Below are positions 21,926-33,084 of a stretch of DNA of 40,000 bases, one piece after another (the stretch's first letter is position 1; every line of letters begins with the position of its first letter). Below the pieces are notes generated by a model. That model was not told where the DNA came from. It did no database searches and saw only the letters and a list, made by a program, of their open reading frames with translations. The position numbers were made by a program, and so were the translations under genes. The stretch comes from Mesostigma viride (taxonomy: Eukaryota > Streptophyta > Mesostigmatophyceae > Mesostigmatales > Mesostigmataceae). Location of the stretch: assembly GCA_009746045.1 (NCBI GenBank), contig RPFO01000814.1, positions 217,501 to 257,500 on the forward strand. The letters run 5' to 3'.

Positions 21926-21941
21926 CTCCTTTTCTAGTGTA

Positions 21942-22690
21942 GCTTTCTGGACGAAGGCAAGGACTACGCGTGTGCGTCCATTGATGTCAAGCGCGCATTC
22001 CCTAACTCTAGCGAGGAAGTGGCGCAAGAGGTGTGGGAGGGTACTCCGCCTCTAGTGGTGCAGACGCCGCCGTTCTGGAAGGAGGTGGTCACGTCTGAGT
22101 TCATGGGTCTGTGCAAGGCTATAGAGGGTCTGCAGAGCGCGTCGATTGTTTGGAGGATAACCCTCATGCGTGCGTTGGGTGAGATCGCAGAGTTTGAGGT
22201 ATCTCCCTACGACCCATCGTTGTTCGTGGCGCGGATGCCGTCTGGTCCTATGTTTGTACAACTGCATGGGGATGACCTGCGTGTCATTGCTTCGCGGTCA
22301 GCCTTGCATGCATTCTATGCTGACATTGGGCGGCGGTTCCCAGTGGGTGAGTTGCAGCAATTGGGGCCGCAGACGCCACGGGTGTTCTGCGGGGTGGTGC
22401 AAACCCTGCGGGTGGTGTCGGGTAAGCACCGGATGCACTTGGGTATTCCTGACAAGTACAGGGAGGAGCTCATGCGCGATGTGGAGGAGTTGTGCGCCAA
22501 GGGTTTGTGGAGCAGATTGCGTGGCAAGCTCGGGTGGATGGCAGCGGTGTGTGGGCCTGACCTGCTGGTGTTAAGTAGGACTGTGGATGAGGTGTTGGCT
22601 CTCGTTTCTCCGTCTGTGATCAAGCAGTATGTTGCTGAGAGCCAGGGTGTAGTACTTTCTGGTTTGTCTCTTTCTCAGCCGATTGTGTTG
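21942..22690 (+). pseudogene. Reverse transcriptase, C-terminal part (after CACTA insertion)
   Basis: Copia-type RT motifs appear in order. They are IDVKRAF with the first catalytic Asp (codon 21982-21984), LCKAIEGLQSASIVW (the copia L-x-KALYGLKQAPRxW motif), SPYDPSLFV, and the catalytic pair in FVQLHGDDL (22271-22276). The usual Y-V-D-D or F-x-D-D box here reads H-G-D-D. Downstream is the thumb/connection helix region with KLGWMAAVCGPDL (copia G-x-L-x-YLxxxTRPD). RT copies the element RNA into cDNA. The frame continues to the RNase H domain, where a single-base shift occurs. Confidence 0.88.
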
Positions 22691-23205
22691 CATTGCTTTG
22701 CTGACACGTCTGGCGAGGGCACCTGGAGCTCACCAAGACGAGAGCTCGCATGGGCGGCTTGTTTGTGCTCTCCAACCCCAAGGGCAATGGTTCGCTCTGT
22801 GGGTGGTACTCTAGGTTGTGCCGCAGGGTGGCAGTTGGATCGGATACCAATGAGTGTCGCGGGGTGTGTGAGTGCATCAAGGCGTCCCTGTATCTAGAGC
22901 AATTTCTGCGCTGGATGGGCAAGTGGCTGGATGCTCGTTTGGTACTGACCACGACTGTGCATACCGACAGTCAGCCGCTTGTGAGTTTCATTCTCAACAG
23001 CCTGTCCAGGACGCGCGACCTGGATTTCCTACTACTCAAGGAACTGTCATACGCAGTGAGCGTGCTTCATCTACCTGGGAAGCTCAACCCGGCTGATGCG
23101 CTGACCAAGCTGTTTGCTGGGGCGCGCGACCAGTATCGCCTCCTGCGGATGGTCATGGGGGGCTCTCTCGGGGATCTGCAAGGACTGCTGGAGGGTTTGA
23201 TGTAG
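22691..23205 (+). pseudogene. RNase H domain, frameshifted
   Basis: It begins in the RT frame (HCFADTSGEG with the first Asp) and shifts by one base between about 22700 and 22750. It continues as GGLFVLSN, SDTNECRG (Glu), HTDSQPLVSFI (Asp) and LPGKLNPADALTK, the copia-type RNase H ending, with TGA... replaced here by a TAG stop at 23203-23205. This domain removes RNA from the RNA/cDNA hybrid. The shift disrupts it in this copy. Confidence 0.83.
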
Positions 23206-23679
23206 ATCTGGGCAATGGACCATGTGGCATGAGAATTTCAGGCTGGCAGGCGTTGGGACGCATTACATGTGGGCTGGGAATGACCCCTGGATCGAGCCCA
23301 TCTCAGGATGACCCAGTACGGTTGGATAACTCTATCTTGGTGGGGATGTACCTGATGGGATGGTCCTGGGTTGAGGACCTGATCGGAGGCGGGGACTGTG
23401 GTTGGTGATGTGTGAAAGTCCGTGGGTTCAGGGTGTGGTTGGTGTTGGAGCCGAGGGTGGTCTTTTGATCAGTCTTGTATTCTCGCTTGCTTACTTGACT
23501 TACTGACAGATGCTGGTTGTACTACCAGGGCGTGAATGGGCGCCAAGTGAGGGGTGCGGACTCCCCTAGTACATAGCGTCCTGTGTTAGTGCTTCCTGGT
23601 GAGGTGTCTGTCGGTTACTCTCGAGCTGAGTGAGATAATGATTGGTGGGATGTGTGACTGCTCGGGAAAAAGCGGCTGG
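23206..23679 (+). other. Retrotransposon 3' untranslated region
   Basis: 474 bp between the pol stop and the 3' LTR, without a credible open frame. It ends in the purine-rich GGGAAAAAGCGG (23664-23675), a candidate polypurine tract four bases before the LTR. Confidence 0.7.
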
Positions 23680-24262
23680 TGTTATATTATAGGTTTCAGC
23701 TCGCAGTCACATGGAAATAATTAATGATTGTGTGCCGGTACTTAGCCATTTTGTGGTTCGAGGCGTTCGGGTTAATTCAGCGAATTGGGACTTAGCCGTT
23801 TTGAGGTTCGGCTGAATTTTGGCTTGTGTGATCCACAACGATTTAAGTTACGCTGTGTGCGTTATGCCTCGTGAGTTACGCCCTAGACTTTGGCTGCGCG
23901 GCACTGGTCCGGTACTGAGGTGCGGACTAGGATTCTGGGTACTGCCGGCTGGCGTGACAAGTGGCGAGATACTGGTGTGTGTCGATTGGTCGGTACTCGG
24001 CTGGTGTGTTGTAACGGAGATGTGTAACGGAGATGCGTTCCCAGGCTTGCGTCGGTGCCTAGCGCTGCAGGCTAGCCTAGCCGCCTGACAGACGATGATG
24101 ATCCAAAAGCCAGCATTGTGTTGCGGCGGTCCAACGGTTGTTGCTGCTATGCTGGCAATGGCTATGGTTGCGCTGGTAAATTAAGCTGGGGGCTTGGCTC
24201 TGAGTTTGTAACCTGATTACCGTAAAATTATCATTTAATAAAATTCGAACTCGATTTTAACA
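23680..24262 (+). repeat. 3' LTR
   Basis: 583 bp at a constant offset of 12,348 bp from the 5' LTR. I found no difference between the two on line-by-line reading. It is followed by CCGGG (24263-24267), the right target-site copy. Confidence 0.96.
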
Positions 24263-24267
24263 CCGGG

Positions 24268-26264
24268 CCCTATGGGAAACGTAAGACCGGCCACCCTTCT
24301 TCCAAGGCCTCACGGTTTCTAGTGACGGCTACCCTATTATGCCATTCGGTCTGTGAGCCACGGCTATAGGATTCGAAAACCCATTAATTGGCAGGATGGA
24401 CTTGGCCGGCTTGGGCCACTCCACCTGGGTGGGCGAGTAGTCTTCACGGAGCCTCGCCTCTTGCAGACATGCACCCGGCCTCGGTATACCTTTCTCAGGC
24501 GCAATAACTATGGGAATATAGTTATCGCCGAACCAGGTGATCCGATATCCACATCGAATTTTTTCGGCACTTTCTGGCCAAAAAACTATTTGACTGGCTT
24601 GCTAAAACATGTCGAAACCAGGTTTTGGGCCCAAGCGAGCACATATATGGTAGTGTTTACCCCCCAAAATTGGGGGTCATCGGACAACCCTGGCAAGGTA
24701 ACTGTGACGTATAACAGCATTTAAGGTACATGGTTTTTGACATTTTGGCCTATGGAGGGGCATATGTAAATGACATCAATTGCTATCCTATGGACATGGA
24801 AACTTGAACATAAACTGAACTATGATGGATGAACATTGTTAGTTTTCCCAGAAAAAGTCCTAAATTTAGGATTACTTGGAATTAAAATATATACATTCAA
24901 ACATTAAAATTTGACCCTGGCATTCGTGCCCATGACAGATAGCACACTTTTTTAGTTTCTGTCGAAAACCTGGGTTCAAATAATTACATTTAGTGCCTGA
25001 ATGGACCCTGGCCCATGGAAAGCCTCAAAGGTTCCGCGAATTTAGTCAAAATGAGAATTTAGGACCAATAGGACCAATTAGTGTCAACGCATGACCATGC
25101 TATCCACACGGTCCCTTGAGCATCTTACAAGCGCAAGGGGACCCTACGAGGCCTTGGGATGGCGGGGCAGCGTATAACAAGGCCATACCCTGCTGTGGCT
25201 GCCTCTGTATATACGCGTGCTTAACGGTATCACAGATGGCCGTGCAGGTAATGCAATATACGGTTGCATGGTTGCTGAGGTTGCCCGGCTTGAACATGGC
25301 CCACCCCTTGCGGTAAACTTTCTCTAGGCATATGCCAAACCTTCTTTGACATCACAGACATGCTGGCCACCACCCAGCGATGAAAAAACATTGCATTTGC
25401 ATTGCATCTAACACATGAATGCAGCCAAATCAAGTTACAGAACAACGTTGTGCTAACATGCAACGCTTTGTGAGCGAATTCAGGGTGCATGTAACACGTA
25501 AAACATACTGTATATACTGTCTGAGAACACCCTGAACGACTGCAGGCCATAGGATCATGGTTTATAACTAACACATGAGTAAAACTGCTCTTACGCATGT
25601 GTGTTTTAGCTGCAGCGGACGACGAAGATAGAGACGTAAAAAATTGTATGACGTAAACCAACTATGTGTGACATTTATGTGCACAGAGAGCTGCGTCCCC
25701 TCTTTTTAGGCATAGCTGGCTGACTCAAAACACCACGACAGCGTTGCCAGTTACACTTGAATGATCTAGGACACCCCGGCACGTACCTGCTACTTACGAC
25801 TTACGTCGCCTCATTCCAGATGGTTGCAAAAAAGTCGCTGAAATCCGCAGCGAGGTCAGCTTTCCGAGAGCTGAGCGCACCAAAGCTGGCCAACCGGTTC
25901 GACAATGATATAAACCACGCTTGTGCTGCGTTCTAGGTCCAAGAAATACCGAAAGTGAAGACCTATAAGGTGCGCTCGCTGCCCAGCCTGAACGTCCCTA
26001 AAACATGGTCGACAATGGAAATCGGGCAAGAATATCACGGCCCACCAGGCGCTCCCATGTCAAATACTCCGTTTATAAACTCCAGACTATAATCAAAATG
26101 GTCCACAAAAATTTCCTGGCTTGATTCGCACCACCATTGCTAATACACTAACATGTTTGTGCCAAAATCGACCCTCCGCGAGCAGGCGATCTGCGACCCA
26201 TTTGTGTTGTGCCGCTGTGCTACAGCGCTACACATAAAAACTTGCGCAGAAAATTTCACAGCCT
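24268..26264. other. No gene recognised
   Basis: AT-richer sequence with a few open frames. The longest (24353-24724 plus, 123 codons, without an ATG start) has no recognised motif. A TCCTAAATTTAGGA palindrome at about 24857-24870 recurs near 30471-30484. Confidence 0.4.
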
Positions 26265-27914
26265 TTAACCCTTAAATGGTGCTCGCGCCTATTTGTAGGC
26301 GCGAGTTGAACTCCCGCCTACAAATAGGCGCGAGATGGGAAGCGGCGCGGCGCGAATGCCAGTAGACATTTCCGTGATATTTTTAGGTCTGCTGCTAGAG
26401 CTAGATGTGCTCTACGCCCTGATACCGGACATCACTATGTTTCGACCAAGTCTACAGGGACTAATTAACGGTTACAGTACAGGGGGTACCCAGGTCCACC
26501 GGGACGAAAGTGAATGTAAAATAATTACGAACATGCATATTCGAGGCTATGGCGGTGCAGAAAACTGATTGGTGTAGGAGCATCGATGCATGGATTCGTT
26601 CCAAATTTTGTAGGCATTATTTATGCGTTATAAAGATGCTGTAGCCGCAGTCGCGCAACATTTACTGAGGTGCGCAATCATCTCGGTCTGGGTTTTACTG
26701 CGTCAACGCGTGTTTATTGTGACGGGAGTGACAATGAAGCTAGCACTTGTTATCGGCGGCTTTATAATTGAATATTTCGCATCGAGTAAATTTGTTACGA
26801 TGTATTTCGAATATTTCATTAGTGTCGTGGGCCAGGAAAGTCTTGACGCATCGGCCCTGTCGTCAGCTTGCTAGCTGTCCTTGAGCCTTTTTTTTTGCGG
26901 TTTCGACCTGGCGTAGTTTAGTGTCCCTGCGGTTACCGTCGACAAGATAAAGTCGTCGTATCACTCGGTAAGTAATCTCGGACTCATTGTTGAAGGTTTG
27001 GGATGTCAAAGTTGCTTCGTTACTACTTTTCTGTAATGGTTTGTGGTGGTGGTTGCGCACAGCCATTACGGTCAGATTTTCATCAGTTTTGTGCATGATT
27101 GGCTGCGTCTGCACCAAATATACTAGAATAATGATTGGTGTTACATGTAAATAAGTTCTATATGGTATCATGATGGTTTCTATAGCCTAAATCCTTAAGA
27201 ATAGATGGTATCCTGGCCTGTTTTTGGTTAGCCTTTTAGCTTTGTTAGTATTGCTGTTGTGCAGTCACCCCATCTGTCTTCATGTAACACCTGTGGAGGT
27301 CCCAGTGCCCTGCTTGCATTCAAAAGAAGGTCCATGAGTTGTCTCTGTGTCATTTCATCTCAGGCAAGCATATGGAGGTCATTTTTTATGTTGTGGATGC
27401 ATGGGCTACGTAGCCCCTTGCACACGTGCATTTGGGCCTTGGCACAGTGGTATACCTGCTAGTAGAGCTTGGTAGCCACCACATGGTGACGTTTTCTTTA
27501 GAACAACATGAGGCATAGTTTAAGCTGTGTGTTAGTGATCATTTTGAGCATTACCCGGCCATTCAAAAGCACCATTGTGCACGCCTCATACCATTGTAAT
27601 GCCACTTAGTGCCGCATGTCGCCCCGTAGCCAGTTAACAGCTGAAATGATGAAGCCCAGCATATAAGGAGCTCCAGTTAGCATTTCCAATGATCTAGGCT
27701 TACTTTTACTTATTTAGTGTAGCACTGACATGTGAGAAAAACTGTGCATGTGGTAGGCTTGTGTGGTGGGTAGTCATTGGCCTTACCATGCCATGATACG
27801 CGCGAATGTGACTGTGCACTGGCATGGCTACCTATGTTTAATCGCTGTTATGGATGTTCTGTATGCTGGAATTGATGAAATAATGCATGTTTGATCATTT
27901 ATGATGTTTTATGA

Positions 27915-29685
27915 TGTCTAATCACCAAGAAAATGTCCTCATATGAGGACATTTTTAAGCATGGATACCATTTGTAATAACTCACATATTTCAACAAATC
28001 CATGGGTACGGCATGGAACCATGTTCATTTATGATATGTTCAAGAGTTGCAATGCTTAACATCCATGAAATATGCTCACTGTATAATGGTTTACGATTAA
28101 TGAATGCAGGGGGGTCGCTACGCGAGTGACCAACAAGCACTCAAGTCAACAATATGCCCAGAAAGAAGGCAGGGCCAGGTCATGGCTGGTCCTGAAAATG
28201 CACCCAAGGTGCCCACAACATGTCTACGTTACACCCTCGCTATCCTAGACCCTGCAGCCTGCCGGGGGGGGGCACAAAATGTAACTGGCAGCCAGGGACC
28301 ATGGTGCAGGCCAAATAGCAGGTGTAAAGCTAGCTCAAAGCTAGCCCAGTCCAAAGAATGAAATAAGAAGCAAATACTTGCCAAGGTTAGGTCCATGATC
28401 GTTATTGGACGCTTGGCTGCCACCACGGTGCTCGACAATGATGCTGAAGCCTTCAATTATATATGAAGCAGATACTGCAAAGAGGCACAAATAGCAATAC
28501 AAGCACAATGTAAGCATGACAAGCTCAAGTTTCCAAGCCAGTCTAGCTCACTTGGACATGAGGTTAAGCGTTAGAAACATATGGGCAACATCCCAGCAAG
28601 CCTTGAAAAAGTTTTCAGCAACAAGGCAGTATATGTGTTAAATCAAACTACCACATTGCAACTAAGCACAGTGACTTCTACTTGCTGCTGTTTTGACGAC
28701 GCAAGGCCGTTTACCTTTTCAGTGACACCACGGGAAAAGAAAGCATTACCCAGCAAACTTCCTTTAAGTTCCCCGGACATAGGCGTAATCACAACCACGA
28801 CGTTGGGCATTGAAAAGAACCGGAATCATTAAGTCTGCGGGAGTAATAAGCTACGATACTCTTGACACGCTTGTTTAGAACGATGCGGTTGCGGATGACA
28901 TCCGGAACCTTGTTCTTGACGTGCGCCCAGGCCGCCAGCTGCGCGGGACAGCTCAAGAAATATATATTAAAGGACGGTGACGCCCGGGAAGCACCCAGCC
29001 TTGCGGCAAAAGTAAAATATGGCTCGCGCTCGCCGTGGTTTTCGCCAGGCGTGACTGCGATATCACGACGAAAAAATGGAGACTCTTTGACCCATCTAAC
29101 TGCCCAGGTCCCTCTGTTGCCCGGGTCGCCCATTAACCCAGAAGCGTACCATAACCCATACTCGCGATATCCGCAGCTACTGGGCGGAAAAAGAAATTGT
29201 AAAACCGAACTGCATACTGACCTATCATGCCATCTACGTAGCTTCCAGATTTTCTTCAACGATGCCAAAATCCGTTCATGAACAATATTTTCGACATATA
29301 CAAAGCAACTGCACGTCAAAAGCAGCATCTTCGAAATGACTAGATGATGATCTAAAGTTCTGTCTTCATTCGGGGCAAAATAATGGCCTATAACGTTCAG
29401 GCAAGCCTCAGAACGGGAACGACCCCATAGCCGTCACTCGACAAAATACTCGATTACATTGCAACGTTCTTGCTGTAGTAGGTACTTTTCCTCGCCTCAT
29501 ATTTTCCAGGTACGGTCGGCCCCTGTCGACCCCGGGGGCTTGGCGCGCTCAGTACCTATCCCAGTTTCGCGCCAAAACCCACCAGGGATCCTCAGGACCA
29601 ACTTTGGCGCCAAAACCGCCCCCCTGACCCCCCCCGTCTCAAACGAGGACTATGTCCTCAAATGAGGACATTTGGTTTTTGGACA
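27915..29685 (-). mobile_element. 1.8-kb TIR-type repeat, copy B (inverted), nested in C
   Basis: Reverse-complement counterpart of copy A (6204-8009). It starts TGTCTAATCACC and ends GGTTTTTGGACA. Palindromes are at 27933-27952 (ATGTCCTCATATGAGGACAT) and 29652-29671, at the same distances from the ends as in A (18 and 14 bp). ATGA flanks both sides, a weak candidate target duplication. The two copies differ by many point changes and small indels. Confidence 0.82.
28862..29281 (+). CDS. Conserved reading frame of repeat copy B
   Basis: 139 codons, colinear with the copy A frame at 6608-7006 and free of gaps. The opposite strand is open too (28789-29328, 179 codons), with FAARLGAS and AQLAAWAHVKNKVP blocks matching copy A. 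No known domain. Treat as a candidate transposon-encoded protein only. Confidence 0.35.
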   Translation: MTRLFRTMRLRMTSGTLFLTCAQAASCAGQLKKYILKDGDAREAPSLAAKVKYGSRSPWFSPGVTAISRRKNGDSLTHLTAQVPLLPGSPINPEAYHNPYSRYPQLLGGKRNCKTELHTDLSCHLRSFQIFFNDAKIRS

Positions 29686-30136
29686 ATGATGCTACGGACT
29701 GAGGCGCCTGCCTTGTAATGCTAGCAAATGTCACCAGCCAAACTGGCTCCTATTTTTAGGCGCGAGTTATTTTTAGATAATGCATCTGGGTCCCTGGGAC
29801 AACCTGTCATGTCAGTGTTCAGAAGCCATGCCTGGCTACCCAAGCAACTGCCTTTAAAATGTTGGGAGCAACGGAACTGTTTTCAGGTGTAATAATGCAT
29901 TATACATGAGTGTTTTTCTCGCACTCGCGCACCCCCCTGAGGGTGGTGCTATATTTAGCACCCATAGGACATTGCAACATGACCAATGACATGACCCCCA
30001 AGTAAGTCCCTATATGTGTGTGCTTTGGTCCCAGTATGGACCCTAAATTGTTTTTAGGTTAGGTTGTGGACATTACCATGCAAGGTGCAACTGGAGCCTA
30101 TTTTTAGGCGCGAGTTGGACACCATTTAAGGGTTAA

Positions 30137-30734
30137 GCATAACTAACGACCTTTCGTTTTTGCTACTGGGCGCCCGAAATGATAAACGCACGTGAAAACG
30201 CCGGCCACGGTTGTCAGGTCGCCATATCATCCTCAGATCATTCCCGCACCCACTTTTTCGCTCCAAAATTGGTTATATTTTTGGTCAAGGTACCTACTTT
30301 CCCGCCATTATACATGGTACCCGGGCACGGAATCCGGGTACCATGTGCCGGTACGTTCCTCGGGTCGGGTACATCATGCCGGGTACGGTCCACATGGGGT
30401 ACGGTCCATATAGTGACCCCCCCCCCCCGGTACCTCGGTTATAGTGACCTCTAGGACATATTAGGACAAAGTCCTAAATTTAGGACCGTGGGAGCGCTAA
30501 CAACATGCTTACATTGACAGGACTCAGTTTGCATTGAGCTTTTGATGTGTTTGTGACATTTGGCAGCATAAACATCCCATTTTTTGCTTTATTATACAAT
30601 TTTAAATGTATACTAAGAATGATTTAATCATTTTAAACCATGCAAAAACTTTACAAGCACGCTTAAGATATGCATGATAGATCATGAAAAAAGTTTGGCG
30701 TGGTAAGAAGCTCACATTGTGACAGAAAAAAGCA
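30137..30734. other. No gene; KpnI-rich GGTACC patch
   Basis: Between elements C and D. Around 30290-30440 there are repeated GGTAC/GTACC words followed by a run of C. No supported gene. Confidence 0.5.
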
Positions 30735-30738
30735 TTAA

Positions 30739-32440
30739 CCCCTAAATGGGCGGAAATGCTGCCGATAAATCGGCAGTAACTCACCTATTTTGTAAACCAG
30801 CCCCTGTACAACCTAGCAATATCCAATGGCTGTCCTTGGGGGGCAAGCATGTCCATGAGTTGCCCTAAGCCATGATATATCACAACCTCACATATATTCA
30901 TCGTAGGCCATGTATAACTGCCGTCAAAGTCAGGGGGGTCAAGACGAGCGTTTTCATTTTTGGTAGAATGTGCATTTTGAATTATGTTGTAAGAGCTAGG
31001 CACCTACCACTTCAGGGATGATAAACAATTAGTTGCTGAACAGTTTGAGCCATTGGGGTCATCATTTGGGTGGGTATACCAGCAGTTACACCCAGTACAG
31101 CCCATAGGGGTACCGTTGGTAAAAAGCAACCAAGGGGGTAGGAGTGGGCATACTACCTACTAATACCTACTAATATGGCCCCCAACCATGCCAAACAATA
31201 CATTTCCCTTCCACAATGATGGGGAAACATAACTGCATCATCACACTGCCCTTACATGGCACCTATGTGCAGGTGCCACCTTGTCCATGCACGTAGGTAA
31301 CGTGGTACGGATACCCTACGCAAGGCATGCATTCTAGGAGGCAGCCACCAACAAACTAGTGATTCTAAGCCTATTTCAGCCTGCCCTAGCAAGGATAAAC
31401 TAGGCCTAAGCTGCTATAGCTTGCCAGGTGATGGCCAGCACACCTGGTGGCACATGCTGACAATGGGAAGCTTCTACTCACCGGTTACATGCTTGATGAT
31501 GCCACAGAGACCAGCCAACTGCCTCACACTCATGCAATATGTGTGTGGGAAATGTATAACAAACATATATGGAGGTATTCAAACCCATACAGCCTCTAAA
31601 ACTTATCACCATCACCCTGTGGCAGGTCAACTGACTGAGGGAAGCATCTAAGAAGGGTGTTTTAGAAAGGGGCCAGGCCAGGGTCAAGAAAGAGCATGAA
31701 TAATGCAAAAAGAATGTGCTACACAAGCTAGAACGTATATATAAACGTCAAACATCGATAGGAAAACGATGCTTATTAAGCTTTACCAGGCATGGATGGC
31801 GTTACCTTGGCCCAGGCGGTGGCCGCAAAATGGCGCATTTCGGCACACCAAAGTTGTGCAGCATGGTCGCTGGATTCGGCGATTTCTGGCCACCCTTGCA
31901 CGTTTACGACTACTATGTATCATAAAAAGTAAAAAGAAACCGATATATCCTTTAAAATACGCCGGAAAGGTATTGCTGTCAACGTTTCTATCGTCCGGCC
32001 TGATCGCAGTTTTTTCCAGCAAGAACGCTGCCGACACCTATCAAATGGCATTCCCGCGAACCAAAAATTGGCCTGTATGATCTTTAGGACGTATAAAATC
32101 AATGTCCTAAGTTTGGCCAGAAAATTCTAACGCAAACGTAAATGCCATGCGTGGGCGCAAGCCGCCATGGCCAGGTCGTCGTTTTCCGGAATGCACGTTG
32201 TACGTGAAAAAGTACCCTGACCCCTTGTACTTTGACGGTCTGGAACACCTGTTAAACTTGGTCAAAATATAGCAAACCCTAGTATCATGTTCTGGAGAAA
32301 CTTATAAACTTTCATTCTTCTCAGCTAAACGTTTCCTAATTCCCAATAGTATTCTCGCAAACTGGTCCCCCGAGTAGGTGCCGACAAATCGGCTGTAAGT
32401 CACTTTTTGGCGGAAAATCGGCAGCAAGACCATTTAGGGG
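30739..32440. mobile_element. piggyBac-like non-autonomous element D, TTAA target
   Basis: TTAA (30735-30738), then CCCCTAAATGG; the right end is CCATTTAGGGG, then TTAA (32441-32444). The inverted repeat is closely related to that of element C. Subterminal palindromes are TGCCGATAAATCGGCA at 30760-30775 and GCCGACAAATCGGC at 32380-32393. The 1.7-kb interior lacks a recognisable transposase. The open frame at 31769-32080 is not supported. Confidence 0.82.
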
Positions 32441-32444
32441 TTAA

Positions 32445-33084
32445 GTATGACGTTATCACTCGATTTTCATGCATAATTAGCAAATCAAATGATCAAACAC
32501 AGTTAGGTAACATGTTGTACATGATGTTAATTTATACATGTTTGTAGAAGTGGTCATTTCGATCGATGCATAACACATGAGTTCAAGTACTGATTACACA
32601 AGCCGATTACATGATAAACAAACACATGCTTACAAGGCGCCACCGTGCATTAATAAGGCGCGCCAAAGAGCAACCAATCATGGCAGCAATAAGGAGTGAG
32701 TCAGAGCACACCACTACATCCATCCATGCATGCATATTGCTGGGGCAGCACCATGATTGTATAAAACACCACGCCACTGCCTAAGACTCCAGCATTGGTA
32801 TATACAGCCTGCTGCCGCTTTATCGTCTGCCTCTCTCTCCTACTTGGGCTGCGCTGGAGGCCTGGCATGTGATCTCTAGTGGAGTCGTGCACATGTATGG
32901 AAAACGCTGTTTTTGTTCCATAAACTCAGTATCTTGAGCTCCAAACATCATTTCAACCTGAAACTTGGACTGAAGGTAGGCAGTAGGCCCAGCTCCATGC
33001 CCTTAACCTGACTTTGCAAAAATATGGACGTTCGACCCCCCAGGGTGCCAAAGCTGCTAAAAATAGCATTTCAAACTACCTATT
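32445..33084. other. No gene recognised
   Basis: Mixed sequence without a credible open frame or repeat structure that I can define. Confidence 0.4.

Larger units (their letters stand above)
16316..21939. mobile_element. 5.6-kb CACTA-type DNA transposon nested in RT
   Basis: The ends are CACTAGAAAAG and CTTTTCTAGTG. The terminal inverted repeat continues imperfectly for more than 50 bp (ACCGGGCGGTAACACGCCCG). Both ends carry dense subterminal CCCGGTAAC-type repeats in mixed orientation (about 16330-16690 and 21465-21925), a hallmark of CACTA/EnSpm elements. The target duplication is TA (16314-16315 and 21940-21941), and excision of insert plus one TA rejoins the RT frame. The interior has tandem repeats and short open frames but no transposase I recognise, so it appears non-autonomous. 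Confidence 0.9.
11332..24262 (+). mobile_element. Ty1/copia-like LTR retrotransposon carrying two nested DNA transposons
   Basis: It is bounded by two 583-bp LTRs and a CCGGG target duplication. Of 12,931 bp, 5,626 belong to a CACTA insertion with its target copy and 485 to a MITE with its target copy, leaving a parental element of about 6.8 kb. Internal order on the plus strand: gag with a CCHC zinc knuckle, in-frame UGA, integrase, retropepsin, reverse transcriptase, RNase H. The RT and RNase H are of copia type. No canonical TGG primer-binding site follows the 5' LTR. A purine-rich stretch, GGGAAAAAGCGG (23664-23675), lies before the 3' LTR as a candidate polypurine tract. Frameshifts and nested insertions make this copy unlikely to be autonomous. 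Confidence 0.95.
26269..30132. mobile_element. piggyBac-like non-autonomous element C, TTAA target
   Basis: TTAA (26265-26268) is followed by CCCTTAAATGGTG, and the right end is CACCATTTAAGGG before TTAA (30133-30136). TTAA target sites with CCY-starting inverted repeats are the mark of piggyBac elements. Palindromes with arms CTCGCGCCTA/TAGGCGCGAG lie 13 bp inside the left end, and related ones occur at about 29747-29766 and 30094-30114. About 1.77 kb of the interior is the nested copy B. The remaining ~2.1 kb has only short unrecognised frames (26335-26568, 26623-26874) and no piggyBac transposase. Confidence 0.8.
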
